A DNA stretch of 64,000 nt from NCBI RefSeq assembly GCF_000442255.1, contig NZ_KE557274.1, forward strand, positions 1 to 64,000, given 5' to 3'. Below the pieces are notes generated by a model. The model was not told the DNA's origin, did not search any database, and saw only the letters and a list, made by a program, of their open reading frames with translations. The DNA is from Salipiger mucosus DSM 16094. GTDB lineage: Bacteria; Pseudomonadota; Alphaproteobacteria; Rhodobacterales; Rhodobacteraceae. Position numbers and translations under genes: made by a program. Shown one piece after another: positions 25,297-34,071 of this stretch. Every line of letters starts with the position of its first letter. The stretch's first letter is position 1.

Positions 25297-26049
25297 TCAG
25301 GCGGCTCTGGGAAGCGGATAGCCATCGTGGATGACACCGTCGAGCTCCCTGCCCTTCGCCTTGATCGTCGGCTGATCGATGCCCTCCCACTGCTTGAACA
25401 GGAAAGCCACGCCGGCATCGGCGCACTGGTCCCGCAGGCTCCGGAACCAATCGGGATCCGCCGGACGGTAGTTCGGTCCGCTCTCACCACCGCTGATGAT
25501 CCAGTCGAGGCCTTCCGCACCACGCAGGTCCACGGCGCCCTGCAGAGGCTCCATGCTCAGGAAACGCACCTTCGCGGGAATGGCCGTCAGGTGGTGGGCC
25601 CGCCGGTCGAACTCGGTCTGGTTCTCAATTGTCGCGCCCAGCCAGACATTGTCGTAGCCGTCTCCCCAGTCGCTCGGCAGATACCGTGCGATATTCTGAG
25701 GCCGCTTGGTCAGCAGAAGCCAGTCGAGGTTGGGCATGTCCCGGATCAGCTTCCACAGCTCGCGGCGCCACGAATCCTGGATGGACTTGTGGTTGTCGAA
25801 GACGTCGGCCAGCGACGCGCAGAAGACCCGCGGGCGCTCCTCGGCACCTTCGGCCTCCCGGTTCCATTTGATGGGCTTTCCCCAGGTCTTGGTCCGGGTG
25901 CGATCCGCATGCGGTCCCCACCGGTTGCCACCGAAACGGTTGTCCCAGGCCTCTGCATAGCAGAAGTCGCAGGCTGCGCTGACCTTGGTGCAGCCAATCC
26001 ATGGATTGAAACTGTGAGTGGTCCACTCGATGCCGCTGTTCTCGGCCAT
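25297..26049 (-). CDS. DUF5131 / phage Gp37-Gp68 family protein
   Basis: 250 residues from ATG 26049 (AAGAGAAGA upstream). Starts with IEWTTHSFNPWIGCTKVSAA and CDFCYAEAW: the C-x6-C-x2-C cluster conserved in this family and suggestive of a metal or iron-sulfur site. Further marks are WLLLTKRPQNIARYLP, WLGATIENQ, FLSMEPLQG and WIISGGESGPNYRP. Members occur in phages and defence regions; the reaction is unknown. Downstream of the HD-Pnk gene on the same strand. Confidence 0.85.
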   Translation of the reverse strand: MAENSGIEWTTHSFNPWIGCTKVSAACDFCYAEAWDNRFGGNRWGPHADRTRTKTWGKPIKWNREAEGAEERPRVFCASLADVFDNHKSIQDSWRRELWKLIRDMPNLDWLLLTKRPQNIARYLPSDWGDGYDNVWLGATIENQTEFDRRAHHLTAIPAKVRFLSMEPLQGAVDLRGAEGLDWIISGGESGPNYRPADPDWFRSLRDQCADAGVAFLFKQWEGIDQPTIKAKGRELDGVIHDGYPLPRAA

Positions 26050-26163
26050 GATGTCTTCTCTTTCGATGAATAGAGGCGCTCGATACAACAAAATCGAAGA
26101 TTTCACAATAGCAGGCACACTCGGCGCGGACCTATCCTTACTCCGTCGCCTACCGGATCCGCC

Positions 26164-27387
26164 TCACGGCCCGGCCAGCCTCTCCATGAGTTCAGATTTC
26201 TCATCGAGGCAGGGCGTCACCCCGAGCGCGCCGCGGAAATGCAAGCCGCCGTCCACGACCCAGGCCACCGAATGGGCCTCGTCGACCCGCGGCGGCTCCA
26301 GCTTCGACAGCATGCGCCCGAAGGCCTTGTCGGGCACCTGGTCCGGCCGGCCACGGTTCTGCGAGCGAATGGTCTCCAGGTCCGGCTCGAGGTAGACGAT
26401 TGTCGTGTGCGCACCGTAGCCCCGGAAGAGCGACAGCAACTCCGAGCGCTTCTGGCGGGTCACGTTGGTCGCATTCCAGACGAACTGCTCCCTTCTGCGC
26501 AGGTGCTCCCGGGCGCGCTCCTTGGCGGCCTGAACGACTGGTCCCTGGTTGTCATCCGGCGCGATCCCCATCTCCTGGCGGAGGTCGTCGAGGCAGACCT
26601 GGTTCCAGGTCGGTGCATTTCCCGCGATCCAGGTGTCCTTCCCGGCGCCCGGCAGCCCGCACATCAGGATCACGTAATTCCGGTAGTCCTCGTGGGCCAC
26701 GTAGTCGACGTAGCGATCCGGACGGGCCAAGTACTCGATGCGGCTCATGTCGTTCCGGAACGTCCGTGGCGCCCCGAGACACTCGGCATCCGCGAACTGC
26801 ATCTCCGCGATGTCGATGTTCTCCAGGACATTTTCAGGATCTTCGCAAATGCGGCCATGGATGTCGTGGCGTGCATGCAGGCATAGGTCCGCCGTGTTGC
26901 AGGCGTAGGAGATCGAGATCGCCTTCTTTTCAGGATTTCCGCGCTTCATGAGCCAGAACGGCGCCTGGTGGTGCTCGATGAGCCCGCAGACCTCTTCGCG
27001 CCACCAAAACGGTGACCCGGCCTCCATCAGGAACCGGCGCGCGATGTCGGCCCCCACGCGGGAGTGCCCCCTCGAGGTGATCGATCCGTCCTCCTCGTGC
27101 TGCGTGGTCGCGGGCTTCCCGACATCGTGCAGGATGGTCGCCCAGAACATGATTTCGCGGCGGTCTTCGGGAAGCCCGCGCCAGGTGGCGTCCGACACCA
27201 GGCTTTCGACGACCATCATTGTGTGGGTCAAGACGTCACCTTCGGCGTGGTAGCGAGGGTCCTGCGGTGTCGCCCGCATGTCCTCGAATTCGCGCGAGAG
27301 CACGGCCTCGATCTCGTTCCAGGCGATGTCGAAATCCGGATCTCTCGGAACGAGAGAGCTCAGGTGGCTGTGCGACGGGCGCGGCAT
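26164..27387 (-). CDS. HD-Pnk: HD phosphoesterase fused to 5' polynucleotide kinase
   Basis: 407 residues. The N-terminal HD domain shows YHAEGDVLTHTMMVVESL, ATILHDVGKPATT (HD pair at 87-88), GHSRVGADIARRF and IEHHQAPFW. The C-terminal P-loop kinase has LMCGLPGAGKDTW (P-loop near 243-250), VCLDDLR and VWNATNVTRQKRSELLSLF. This is the architecture of bacterial HD-Pnk, which heals broken RNA or DNA ends by removing 2',3'-phosphate and phosphorylating 5'-OH. No ligase is adjacent. It contains two copies of the dispersed 9-mer. Confidence 0.82.
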   Translation of the reverse strand: MPRPSHSHLSSLVPRDPDFDIAWNEIEAVLSREFEDMRATPQDPRYHAEGDVLTHTMMVVESLVSDATWRGLPEDRREIMFWATILHDVGKPATTQHEEDGSITSRGHSRVGADIARRFLMEAGSPFWWREEVCGLIEHHQAPFWLMKRGNPEKKAISISYACNTADLCLHARHDIHGRICEDPENVLENIDIAEMQFADAECLGAPRTFRNDMSRIEYLARPDRYVDYVAHEDYRNYVILMCGLPGAGKDTWIAGNAPTWNQVCLDDLRQEMGIAPDDNQGPVVQAAKERAREHLRRREQFVWNATNVTRQKRSELLSLFRGYGAHTTIVYLEPDLETIRSQNRGRPDQVPDKAFGRMLSKLEPPRVDEAHSVAWVVDGGLHFRGALGVTPCLDEKSELMERLAGP

Positions 27388-27472
27388 TATTCTATCCTTT
27401 TGCGTTCACGGAAAGAATAGATGGCAGACAGCCAATTGTCGAGACTGAACCGGTTCACGCCGAGCTACCCGG

Positions 27473-27841
27473 TCAAAGCACCTTGCCAAGCATGATGAAA
27501 CCGAAGGCGAAACCGGCCTGCACAGAGATCCAGAAAAGAATGGATGCCATCTGCCAGACATTCCGCGGGCTTTCGATCTCACCACCGTACGCGCCCGGGG
27601 GAAGCAGTGGCTCCTTTGCGATGTACCGGCACACGTTCTCCACCAGCGCGCCGAGAGCGTAGAGTCCGAAGAACGCGGCAACCCCGTAGCACAAGATGTC
27701 GGCAATGACCGCGTCCATCCCGTCCGAGCGGTAGGGCGTGACCAGCTGGACAAGAATCCCGCCCAGCGCGCTCAGGCCGCCGGCAAAAGCAAGCACGAAA
27801 ACGCCTTTCGGAGCATAGCGGTAAACAGCGAGGATCTTCAT
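27473..27841 (-). CDS. Integral membrane protein, about three helices
   Basis: 122 residues. Hydrophobic segments: GVFVLAFAGGLSALGGILV, ILCYGVAAFFGLYALGALV and ILFWISVQAGFAFGFIML. A short loop PLLPPGAYGGEIESP lies between the second and third. The AT-rich gap before 27387 separates it from the HD-Pnk operon. Function unknown. Confidence 0.6.
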   Translation of the reverse strand: MKILAVYRYAPKGVFVLAFAGGLSALGGILVQLVTPYRSDGMDAVIADILCYGVAAFFGLYALGALVENVCRYIAKEPLLPPGAYGGEIESPRNVWQMASILFWISVQAGFAFGFIMLGKVL

Positions 27842-27947
27842 GGAGGCATCATTGCAGGATATGGTTTCACCGGGGTTTCGATTTCACGAAAATGCAGATG
27901 GAGCGAGCTTGCAAGGTGGCCGGACGACCGGTCCTTCCCGGATCGCG

Positions 27948-29156
27948 TCAGAGCTCCGGGAACAGGTTCGGCATCCATTCCGAGGCAAGCGACGCCGGGA
28001 AGTGCAGACGCAACGGTGATCGCGGTCCGTCAGATTGAAGGGCCTCGAGATCGATCAGGCGCGATGTCACCTTCCTGGCCTGCCTGTCGCTCACCGAAAG
28101 CATTTCAGGAACCGCGCCGCGTTCCAGCTCGCCTTCCATGAGAACGGCGCGAAGAACTCTGTCGCTGCCTTTCACCAGGGCGCCGCGCGCTTCGTTTTTC
28201 TGCGCCCAGTTCACGATCCGGTCCCTAAGTTCCCTAGGCCGCATCAGGCTTTCCATGAAGGCGACCTGGTCGCGACAGCACTCAAGGAAGAACGTCGCGA
28301 ACTCCGCCAGGCGATCTTCGGACAGCGCGCCTCGTCCGTCCGCTCCGCCCGGGCGTTTCGCATCCGCGGCCGCCAAACGGGACTTGTAGTTGTCGACATT
28401 GCGGGCCAGCCCGCGTGACGCAGACCACAGGCCCTGGGACCGCGTGGACTCGAGAAGCATGGCATGCGCGACCATCCTGGAGACACGGCCGTTCATGTCC
28501 GAGAACGGATGGACATAGACGAGCCGATGGTGCGCGCATGCTGCTCCCAGCACCTGCCCGACCGAGCCCTGCATTCGGTACATCTTGTGCATGTGCACCA
28601 ACAACCGCGAGATCGCTCCCGGGCTGGGCGGAACGTGCCTCCCGACCTTGACGTACCCGGTTCGAAACTCACCTGGCGTCGTGCGCACACGATTGCCATC
28701 CGCGTCCTCCTGCCAGAGCAGGTTGTCCGGCAGGCCTTCGCAAAAACGACGATGGATTTCGCGCAACGCGACCGGCGACAGTGGGTGGTCAGGCAGCCCA
28801 CCGGTGTCGATCCATTCCTGTAACCGCACGTGCGAGATGGCCTCCACTTGCAGGTCCCGCTTCTCAGGATCCTCGCTGAAGTCTTCGTGCAATGCCTGTT
28901 CGATCTCCACCGGGTGCGTGCTATGGCCCTCGATCAGGTTGGAGTAATAGCAGTTCATGGAACGAACCAACCCGCTCAGGGGCTGACGGACCGCGGCCGG
29001 CAGTGCCGATTTCAGCTCGGCAGAGTCTCTCGCAAGTTCGAATGCCAGATCGTTGAGATGGCCTCGATGCCTGGATGCTTCCTCCGGGATCAGAGGCTCG
29101 ATGTCGAAAGACGTCTCTCCGTCATCTTGCAGGGCCTTGTCGCTTCCCGCCGCCAT
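27948..29156 (-). CDS. Fic-domain AMP transferase (class II, self-inhibited)
   Basis: 402 residues. The catalytic motif VHPFSDMNGRVSR (from about 215) is complete, including the His. The N-terminal inhibitory helix carries YYSNLIEGHST (S/T-x-x-x-E-G at 72-77), typical of class II Fic proteins. The C-terminal LSVSDRQARKVTSRLIDLEA resembles a winged helix. Fic enzymes add AMP or another nucleotide moiety to a protein side chain. Target unknown; no separate antitoxin is needed. Confidence 0.88.
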   Translation of the reverse strand: MAAGSDKALQDDGETSFDIEPLIPEEASRHRGHLNDLAFELARDSAELKSALPAAVRQPLSGLVRSMNCYYSNLIEGHSTHPVEIEQALHEDFSEDPEKRDLQVEAISHVRLQEWIDTGGLPDHPLSPVALREIHRRFCEGLPDNLLWQEDADGNRVRTTPGEFRTGYVKVGRHVPPSPGAISRLLVHMHKMYRMQGSVGQVLGAACAHHRLVYVHPFSDMNGRVSRMVAHAMLLESTRSQGLWSASRGLARNVDNYKSRLAAADAKRPGGADGRGALSEDRLAEFATFFLECCRDQVAFMESLMRPRELRDRIVNWAQKNEARGALVKGSDRVLRAVLMEGELERGAVPEMLSVSDRQARKVTSRLIDLEALQSDGPRSPLRLHFPASLASEWMPNLFPEL

Positions 29157-29351
29157 CTTGGACCTTTCTGAGTTCCGCTTTTTAGTCCGTGTCCTGAACT
29201 CGCTTCTGACGTGAAATATGATTATATAGCATGACTTTGCAAGAGATATCCAATATTTCCATCGCAGGACTCTTCCGCATCGAGTTCCGCTTCCTGTGCC
29301 GGATCATAGGCCCGCGTCGTCGCGGACGCCCCGGTCCTCACGCCGCAAGAA

Positions 29352-30239
29352 ATGAGCGCGTTGGAAGCGGGCACCGGCTACAGTGGTCGCATGACGAGTG
29401 AATCGCTTTCCGGAACGTCCCCACGCACTCTGGCAACGCAGGCTCTGCGAGATGCCCTGGCACACGAACGACCCGACATCGAACTCGACAACAAAGGCTA
29501 TGCCGCCTCCTATCGCGACGTGCTGTTGCCGCTTGTCTCGGTCGAGGACTTCGAAGCCGATTTGACCGCCGGAGACGGCAACGAACTGGAAACCAAGTTC
29601 CGGGCGGCCCATTCCTCCTCGGCCCTCGCCGTCAACTGCTTCGCGCCCTTTCGGCGCTGGATCGACGACCTTGCGTTGCCGTCGTCAGGCGCCGGCTTCA
29701 CGGGTCTCGAGTTCGAGCGGAAGTGCCCGACAGGCCTGCGCGGAGGGCGGGCGCCGAACCTCGACGTGGTGCTCTCGGGCCCCGACCGCGTTGTCGGCAT
29801 TGAATCCAAGCTGACCGAGTTCCTGACCCGGCATCGTGCCGAATTCTCAACGGCCTATGTCGAGCAGATCCGTGATGCCCGGCGGGACGGCGGCTACTAT
29901 AAGGAGATGCTCCGGCTAATCGATGCTCCGGAGAGCTACGAGTGGCTCGACGCGGCGCAGCTCGTGAAGCACGCATTCGGATTGGCGCGGACCTTCCCGG
30001 ACCAGGAGGTGACGCTCCTGTACCTCTTTTGGGAGCCCGAAAATCCTGAACAGAGCGCGGTGTTTGCCAAGCATCGGGAAGAGGTCGCGGCCTTCGCCGA
30101 GCGCGTCGCCGGAACGAGACCGGCCTTCACGGCCATGAGCTACCCGGAGCTCTGGCAGTCCTGGCAGGAGAGCGGGCCGGCCGACTGGATTGACCGACAC
30201 CTCCGGGACCTACGCGCGCGGTACTCGGTCGCTCTCTGA
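29352..30239 (+). CDS. PGN_0703-like PD-(D/E)XK nuclease-fold protein
   Basis: 295 residues from ATG 29352; ATG 29391 is an alternative start. The core PNLDVVLSGPDRVVGIESKL gives D and E-x-K of a PD-(D/E)XK site. Flanking segments FERKCPTGLRGGRAPNLD and AQLVKHAFGLARTFPDQEVT, with LLYLFWEPEN, resemble the PGN_0703 putative restriction-endonuclease family. No methylase is adjacent. Role in DNA cleavage is inferred from family resemblance. Confidence 0.65.
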   Translation: MSALEAGTGYSGRMTSESLSGTSPRTLATQALRDALAHERPDIELDNKGYAASYRDVLLPLVSVEDFEADLTAGDGNELETKFRAAHSSSALAVNCFAPFRRWIDDLALPSSGAGFTGLEFERKCPTGLRGGRAPNLDVVLSGPDRVVGIESKLTEFLTRHRAEFSTAYVEQIRDARRDGGYYKEMLRLIDAPESYEWLDAAQLVKHAFGLARTFPDQEVTLLYLFWEPENPEQSAVFAKHREEVAAFAERVAGTRPAFTAMSYPELWQSWQESGPADWIDRHLRDLRARYSVAL

Positions 30240-30438
30240 ACCGTCGTCTTAGCCTTGTTCGAGTGCAAGTCACGTCCGCTCGTGAGTCCGGTTGGCAGGT
30301 TCTTTCAAAGAAGCACAATGACATCCGCAAGGCTTTGCCGATGTGATCAGCCTCTCCATAAGGTCCAGCGGGGATAATCTGCAGGCTTGAATTGCCGTTT
30401 GGCAAATAGTGGGTATGTTACCGCCAAAGGAGGAATCC

Positions 30439-30852
30439 ATGGATATGCAGCTCGTCACCTCGACCCCCGCCACGCCCGCCATATCGGTCATCACCGACGA
30501 CGAAGCGGCCGCCCTCGCACGGACAACCGTCAACTTGTTTCGGGCCTGGCAGCTCACCGATGCGCAGGCATGCACGCTCCTGGGCGGCATGTCCAAGCGC
30601 ACCTGGGCGCGCTGGAAGGATGGGCAGATCGGCCGGATCGACCGCGATTTACGGCTGCGGATGGCTCTGCTCATCGGGATCCACAAGGGGCTTCGTTATC
30701 TTTTCCGCGATCCTGGGCGCGGATACGCCTGGATCCGTAAGCCCAATGCCGCATTCGAGGGGCACTCGGCGCTCGATCTCATGCTCCGCGGCGAGATGAC
30801 GGACCTGATCGCGCTGCGCGACTGGCTGAATGCGGAGCGCGGCGCATGGTGA
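30439..30852 (+). CDS. Xre/MbcA/ParS-type antitoxin
   Basis: 137 residues from ATG 30439, preceded by AAAGGAGG; the in-frame ATG 30409 lacks a site. Helix-turn-helix LTDAQACTLLGGMSKRTWAR, then the DUF2384-type C-terminus with GYAWIRKPNAAFEGHSALDL. The stop overlaps the RES toxin start. It neutralises the toxin and probably represses the operon. Confidence 0.85.
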   Translation: MDMQLVTSTPATPAISVITDDEAAALARTTVNLFRAWQLTDAQACTLLGGMSKRTWARWKDGQIGRIDRDLRLRMALLIGIHKGLRYLFRDPGRGYAWIRKPNAAFEGHSALDLMLRGEMTDLIALRDWLNAERGAW

Positions 30853-31544
30853 GCGGAGCCGCGACCCCAGTCCGGGTCGACTGGTCGCAAACATACCGGA
30901 CCATCCGCTCGATCTATCCGCCGATTGACCTGTTCGAGGATATCGCGGACCCTGCGGACTGGGAGGCGATCACGGCCTCAGACGCCAAAGTGAATGGTGC
31001 GATGCGTGCATCAGCAGGCGATCTTTCGAAGGTCCCACCGGTCCGCCGCGTTGCCGGGGGCGGGGCGAGCTGGGTCATGGCGCCCTTCGTCCACTGCTCA
31101 ACCCTTCGGCCGGGACGTTTCACCGATGGCAGCTACGGAATCCACTACGCCGGCGACAGCGAGACCGTAGCTCTGGCCGAGACCATCCATCATCACCAAG
31201 TGCTGATGGCGGCCACCGCGGAGGAGCCCGGCTGGACCTCGAATTTCCGCGTTCTCGTCGGATCTATCGACCATGAACTCGACGACGTCGATGCCGTTCC
31301 GGGTGTCCGGGATCCGGTGAATTACGGGCCATCTCAGGTCGAGGGTGCCGCGCTCCGCGCCGCCGGCAGCGACGGCGTGACCTGGGAAAGCGTCCGTCAT
31401 CCGGGCGGTCGCTGCATCGGCGTGTTCTGGCCGGATGTCGTCACTATCCCGGTACAAGGCGCACACTACATGTACCACTGGGACGGGGCGCGCGTGGATC
31501 GGATCTGGAAGCACGACACCCGAGAACTCTTCGAAATCGTCTGA
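30846..31544 (+). CDS. RES-domain NAD-degrading toxin (MbcT-like)
   Basis: 232 residues. RES residues are present: RTIRSIYPP (Arg), ETVALAETIHHHQ (Glu) and WESVRHPGGRCIGVFWP (Ser). RES toxins phosphorolyse NAD and stop growth. The 7-bp overlap with the antitoxin gene is typical of the pair. Confidence 0.87.
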   Translation: MVSGAATPVRVDWSQTYRTIRSIYPPIDLFEDIADPADWEAITASDAKVNGAMRASAGDLSKVPPVRRVAGGGASWVMAPFVHCSTLRPGRFTDGSYGIHYAGDSETVALAETIHHHQVLMAATAEEPGWTSNFRVLVGSIDHELDDVDAVPGVRDPVNYGPSQVEGAALRAAGSDGVTWESVRHPGGRCIGVFWPDVVTIPVQGAHYMYHWDGARVDRIWKHDTRELFEIV

Positions 31545-31576
31545 AATTGACCGGCTCGGTGTCAGGTGGGAAGTGG

Positions 31577-31613
31577 CGGGGCGCGATGAATCGCGCGCGG
31601 GCCGTGCTCTCCG
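31577..31613 (+). repeat. Dispersed palindromic repeat, copy 1
   Basis: 37-bp sequence with CGCGAT/ATCGCG stem followed by GCGCGGGC and TGCTCT. It matches 33893-33929 in the same orientation with about five mismatches. It lies in the 338-bp gap between the RES toxin and the next gene; the rest of that gap is AT-rich near 31735-31785 and carries TAACTCCGG twice. Confidence 0.6.
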
Positions 31614-31882
31614 GCACTGAACGCTGCCAACAAGCAAGCGAGTGAGCCTTGTCCGGCAGCTCGATACGGTCGCCGCGAGGTGCCGGGGGTCGCATTCGCG
31701 TTCCGCTTGTTGGGCCGGTTCGAGAAAGTAACTCCGGTAAAATTTATTACTTTATGCCAGATGCTTGTTAACCGAATTCCACCATCGTAACTCCGGCCAT
31801 GTCCGCTTTGGAGTCCGGTTCGGAATTGCTCCCTGCGCCACTCCACGCACATGGTACGGGCGCTACCGAACAGGAGAGGAAA

Positions 31883-32821
31883 GTGGACAAAAGAACTGAG
31901 CAGCTCACCCGGATCGCGGCCGGGGTTCGAGAGTTCCTCGCACCACGCTGGCCAGCGATCCATGCCGAGCTGGACCCCATCTCACCTGCACCTGCCATTC
32001 CGTCGACCCATTGCTGCCGCGAGAGCTCTGTGTTTGGGCTGATCGTGCTCGAGGCGTTGGGCTTCGAGGGGTGGCGGATCGAAAGCGGCGATGTCCCGGT
32101 CGACGAGAGCGACACTGACCTACCGCTCGACATCCTCGATATCCGTGGCCTGGGAGTAGCGGACGACGGTGTAAAATCGATCCCGCACACCTGGCTCGTG
32201 AACGATGACGAAGATCTCGTGCTCGACCTCACGGCCGACCAGTTCGGGTCCATCCTGGTGTCGACGGCGGATGTGGCGCTCCTCGAGACCGCTACCACGC
32301 TGCGTGAAACCTATGTACCGGAGATTTCGGAGCACGCGGAAGACTCCTGGTCCGATACACCGGACCTGATCAGCCGCCCGGTTGCCTGGACCAAGGATCC
32401 TGAATTTTCAAAGATGTTGGCGACCCTTTCGGACGATCTTTGGATGGTCGCTGATCTCGACCGGGTGCGGTCGGTCCCGCCGGCCGACATCCACGACGCG
32501 ATCAGTGAAATCAGGGCGTGCTCCTTCGATGATTGGATGCCGACCGACCCCATCAGTGCGCTGGAAAAAATCGAACTCTATCGGAAGCTGGATGCGGCCC
32601 AGGCATCACGCCCCCACCCGCAGGCCCGCCAGGACGCCACAGAGGCCCTCAGGGATCTCCTGAATTCCACGGCCGCCGCCGGCGCGCCCTGGGATCCGGC
32701 AACGCCTGGTGCCGACCCGGAGACCGAGCGCGCCTACGTTCTGGCGGCCGCAACGTCCTATCTCCTCCGAGAAGACGAGATCGCGCGTCGGGTTGAAGAA
32801 GCGTCCGCACCGACACCTTGA
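31883..32821 (+). CDS. Putative transglutaminase-like cysteine protein
   Basis: 312 residues from GTG 31883, chosen because AGGAGAGG is directly upstream. A Cys-His-Asp arrangement is visible: THCCRESSVFGLIVLEALGF (Cys at a helix start), HTWLVNDDEDLVLDLTADQF (His, then Asp in D-x-T-x-x-Q-F). This is the pattern of transglutaminase/papain-like proteins. The C-terminal half is unrecognised and helical. Substrate unknown. Confidence 0.55.
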   Translation: MDKRTEQLTRIAAGVREFLAPRWPAIHAELDPISPAPAIPSTHCCRESSVFGLIVLEALGFEGWRIESGDVPVDESDTDLPLDILDIRGLGVADDGVKSIPHTWLVNDDEDLVLDLTADQFGSILVSTADVALLETATTLRETYVPEISEHAEDSWSDTPDLISRPVAWTKDPEFSKMLATLSDDLWMVADLDRVRSVPPADIHDAISEIRACSFDDWMPTDPISALEKIELYRKLDAAQASRPHPQARQDATEALRDLLNSTAAAGAPWDPATPGADPETERAYVLAAATSYLLREDEIARRVEEASAPTP

Positions 32822-32883
32822 AGCAGCGGATATCTGCAACCGCCAACAGAAATGAAAACCTGAAAAGTCATTGGAGGAAAAAC

Positions 32884-33300
32884 ATGACACATGACCAAGA
32901 CGCGAACATGGCGTCCCGCGGAGAGAAGGAACGTGAAGAGCACCTGGAGAAGGTGATCGAATTTACCAAGTTGGCCCGGAATCTAGGGCTGTTCGGCTGG
33001 CAGCCTGACACCCGGGCCGACGCGGACCTCAAGGAGCGACTCATCGATTCCACCCAGGCACTGATCACGTCCGCTGGCACTGGCGACATCGAAACCGAAA
33101 TTCACAACGCGACCGAGACGCTTCGGGAAGTTCGGGACCTCGCGCTCGTGAAGTGGAAGCCTGCCTTCACAATCGACGAGTTCGAGAAGACGTACATGTT
33201 CGCCCAGATCGACGCCCTGATTGGTGAAGAGCCGCACCCGGATGCCGAACCCCGCCCAGAGATGGAGCAGCCGGAGCTTCCGGTCTGGATGCGGATGTGA
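32884..33300 (+). CDS. Hypothetical protein related to 23508-23897
   Basis: 138 residues; GGAGG precedes ATG 32884. GLFGWQPDTRADADLKERLI and LALVKWKPAFTIDEFEKTYM correspond to the two WEPNT-type repeats of 23508-23897 in diverged form. Ends in an acidic Pro-rich tail plus PVWMRM. A paralogue nine kilobases away suggests an expanded family in this block. Confidence 0.62.
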   Translation: MTHDQDANMASRGEKEREEHLEKVIEFTKLARNLGLFGWQPDTRADADLKERLIDSTQALITSAGTGDIETEIHNATETLREVRDLALVKWKPAFTIDEFEKTYMFAQIDALIGEEPHPDAEPRPEMEQPELPVWMRM

Positions 33301-33392
33301 TCTCACGCATCTGGCGGACGCGGGCCCTGACTTGGGCTTGGTGACCTCGCTCGATAAAGGCCCGCCTTCCAGCCTGGCTCTATTGGGAAATC

Positions 33393-33426
33393 GCCCGTCC
33401 CGGCCGTCTGGACCAATGGGACGGGC
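33393..33426. terminator. Bidirectional terminator between convergent genes
   Basis: Perfect 9-bp stem GCCCGTCCC/GGGACGGGC with a 16-nt loop, placed between the convergent stops at 33300 and 33436. Confidence 0.6.
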
Positions 33427-33435
33427 TTGCGGCCG

Positions 33436-33849
33436 TTACCCCCGCACCACGTAGACCGAGCACTTCGCGTGGGTGACGACGTGGCTGGCCGTGGTTCCCA
33501 GCAGGTAGTCCTGGATCTTGGGGTTCGCGGCCTCCATGACGATCAAGTCCACGTTTCGCTCGGCGGCGAGTTTCACGATTTGACGGTGCACGGAACCTTT
33601 GCGCACGATAGTCTCCAGCTCCACGCCCTCGGCGGGGTTCTGGGTGATGAACTTCTTCAGCTCGTTCCCCCAGTAGGCGCCGGAATCCCGGATATTCAGG
33701 TTGCGCTCCATTTCAGGCGCGACCGTGGCCACGATCAGCTTGGCGTCGCGGCGCCGGGCCATTGCAACGGCCTCCTCGTAGGCGCCGGTGTTCCATTTCA
33801 GGTGCCTCAGGTTCACGGGGCAGAGGATCAGTTTCGTATCGCGGGTCAT
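33436..33849 (-). CDS. Universal stress protein (UspA), single domain
   Basis: 137 residues. Begins TKLILCPVNLRHLKWNTGAY, the first Usp strand and helix. The end LIVMEAANPKIQDYLLGTTA followed by SHVVTHAKCSVYVV carries the Usp nucleotide-binding region, with LLGTTASHV in place of the usual GSVS. Forms a stress module with the tandem UspA and SulP genes beside it. Confidence 0.82.
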   Translation of the reverse strand: MTRDTKLILCPVNLRHLKWNTGAYEEAVAMARRRDAKLIVATVAPEMERNLNIRDSGAYWGNELKKFITQNPAEGVELETIVRKGSVHRQIVKLAAERNVDLIVMEAANPKIQDYLLGTTASHVVTHAKCSVYVVRG

Positions 33850-33892
33850 GCGAATTCCATTGTCTCAAATGGTCGGAATCAGGGGGCAGGAT

Positions 33893-33929
33893 CGGGTCGC
33901 GAGGAATCGCGCGCGGGCAATGCTCTGCG
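33893..33929 (+). repeat. Dispersed palindromic repeat, copy 2
   Basis: Same-orientation copy of 31577-31613, with CGCGA/TCGCG stem, GCGCGGGC and TGCTCT. It lies in the gap between the two UspA genes. Confidence 0.6.
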
Positions 33930-34040
33930 ACGGCGAACCTGTCAATCCGGGATCGTCGGGCGGGGAATGCGTTTTGTCGAAATCGCGGCCTCCGGGAGAC
34001 AGGGCCGGGCGCCGACGCCGCCCGCTTCCCCGAGGAGGAA

Positions 34041-34065
34041 GACGCGGCCAACCGGTGGCCGCGTC
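34041..34065 (-). terminator. Stem-loop after the uspA-SulP unit
   Basis: Perfect 10-bp stem GACGCGGCCA/TGGCCGCGTC with a 5-nt loop, starting 7 bp beyond the minus-strand stop at 34072. It ends the SulP-UspA transcript. Confidence 0.65.
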
Positions 34066-34071
34066 GGAGCC

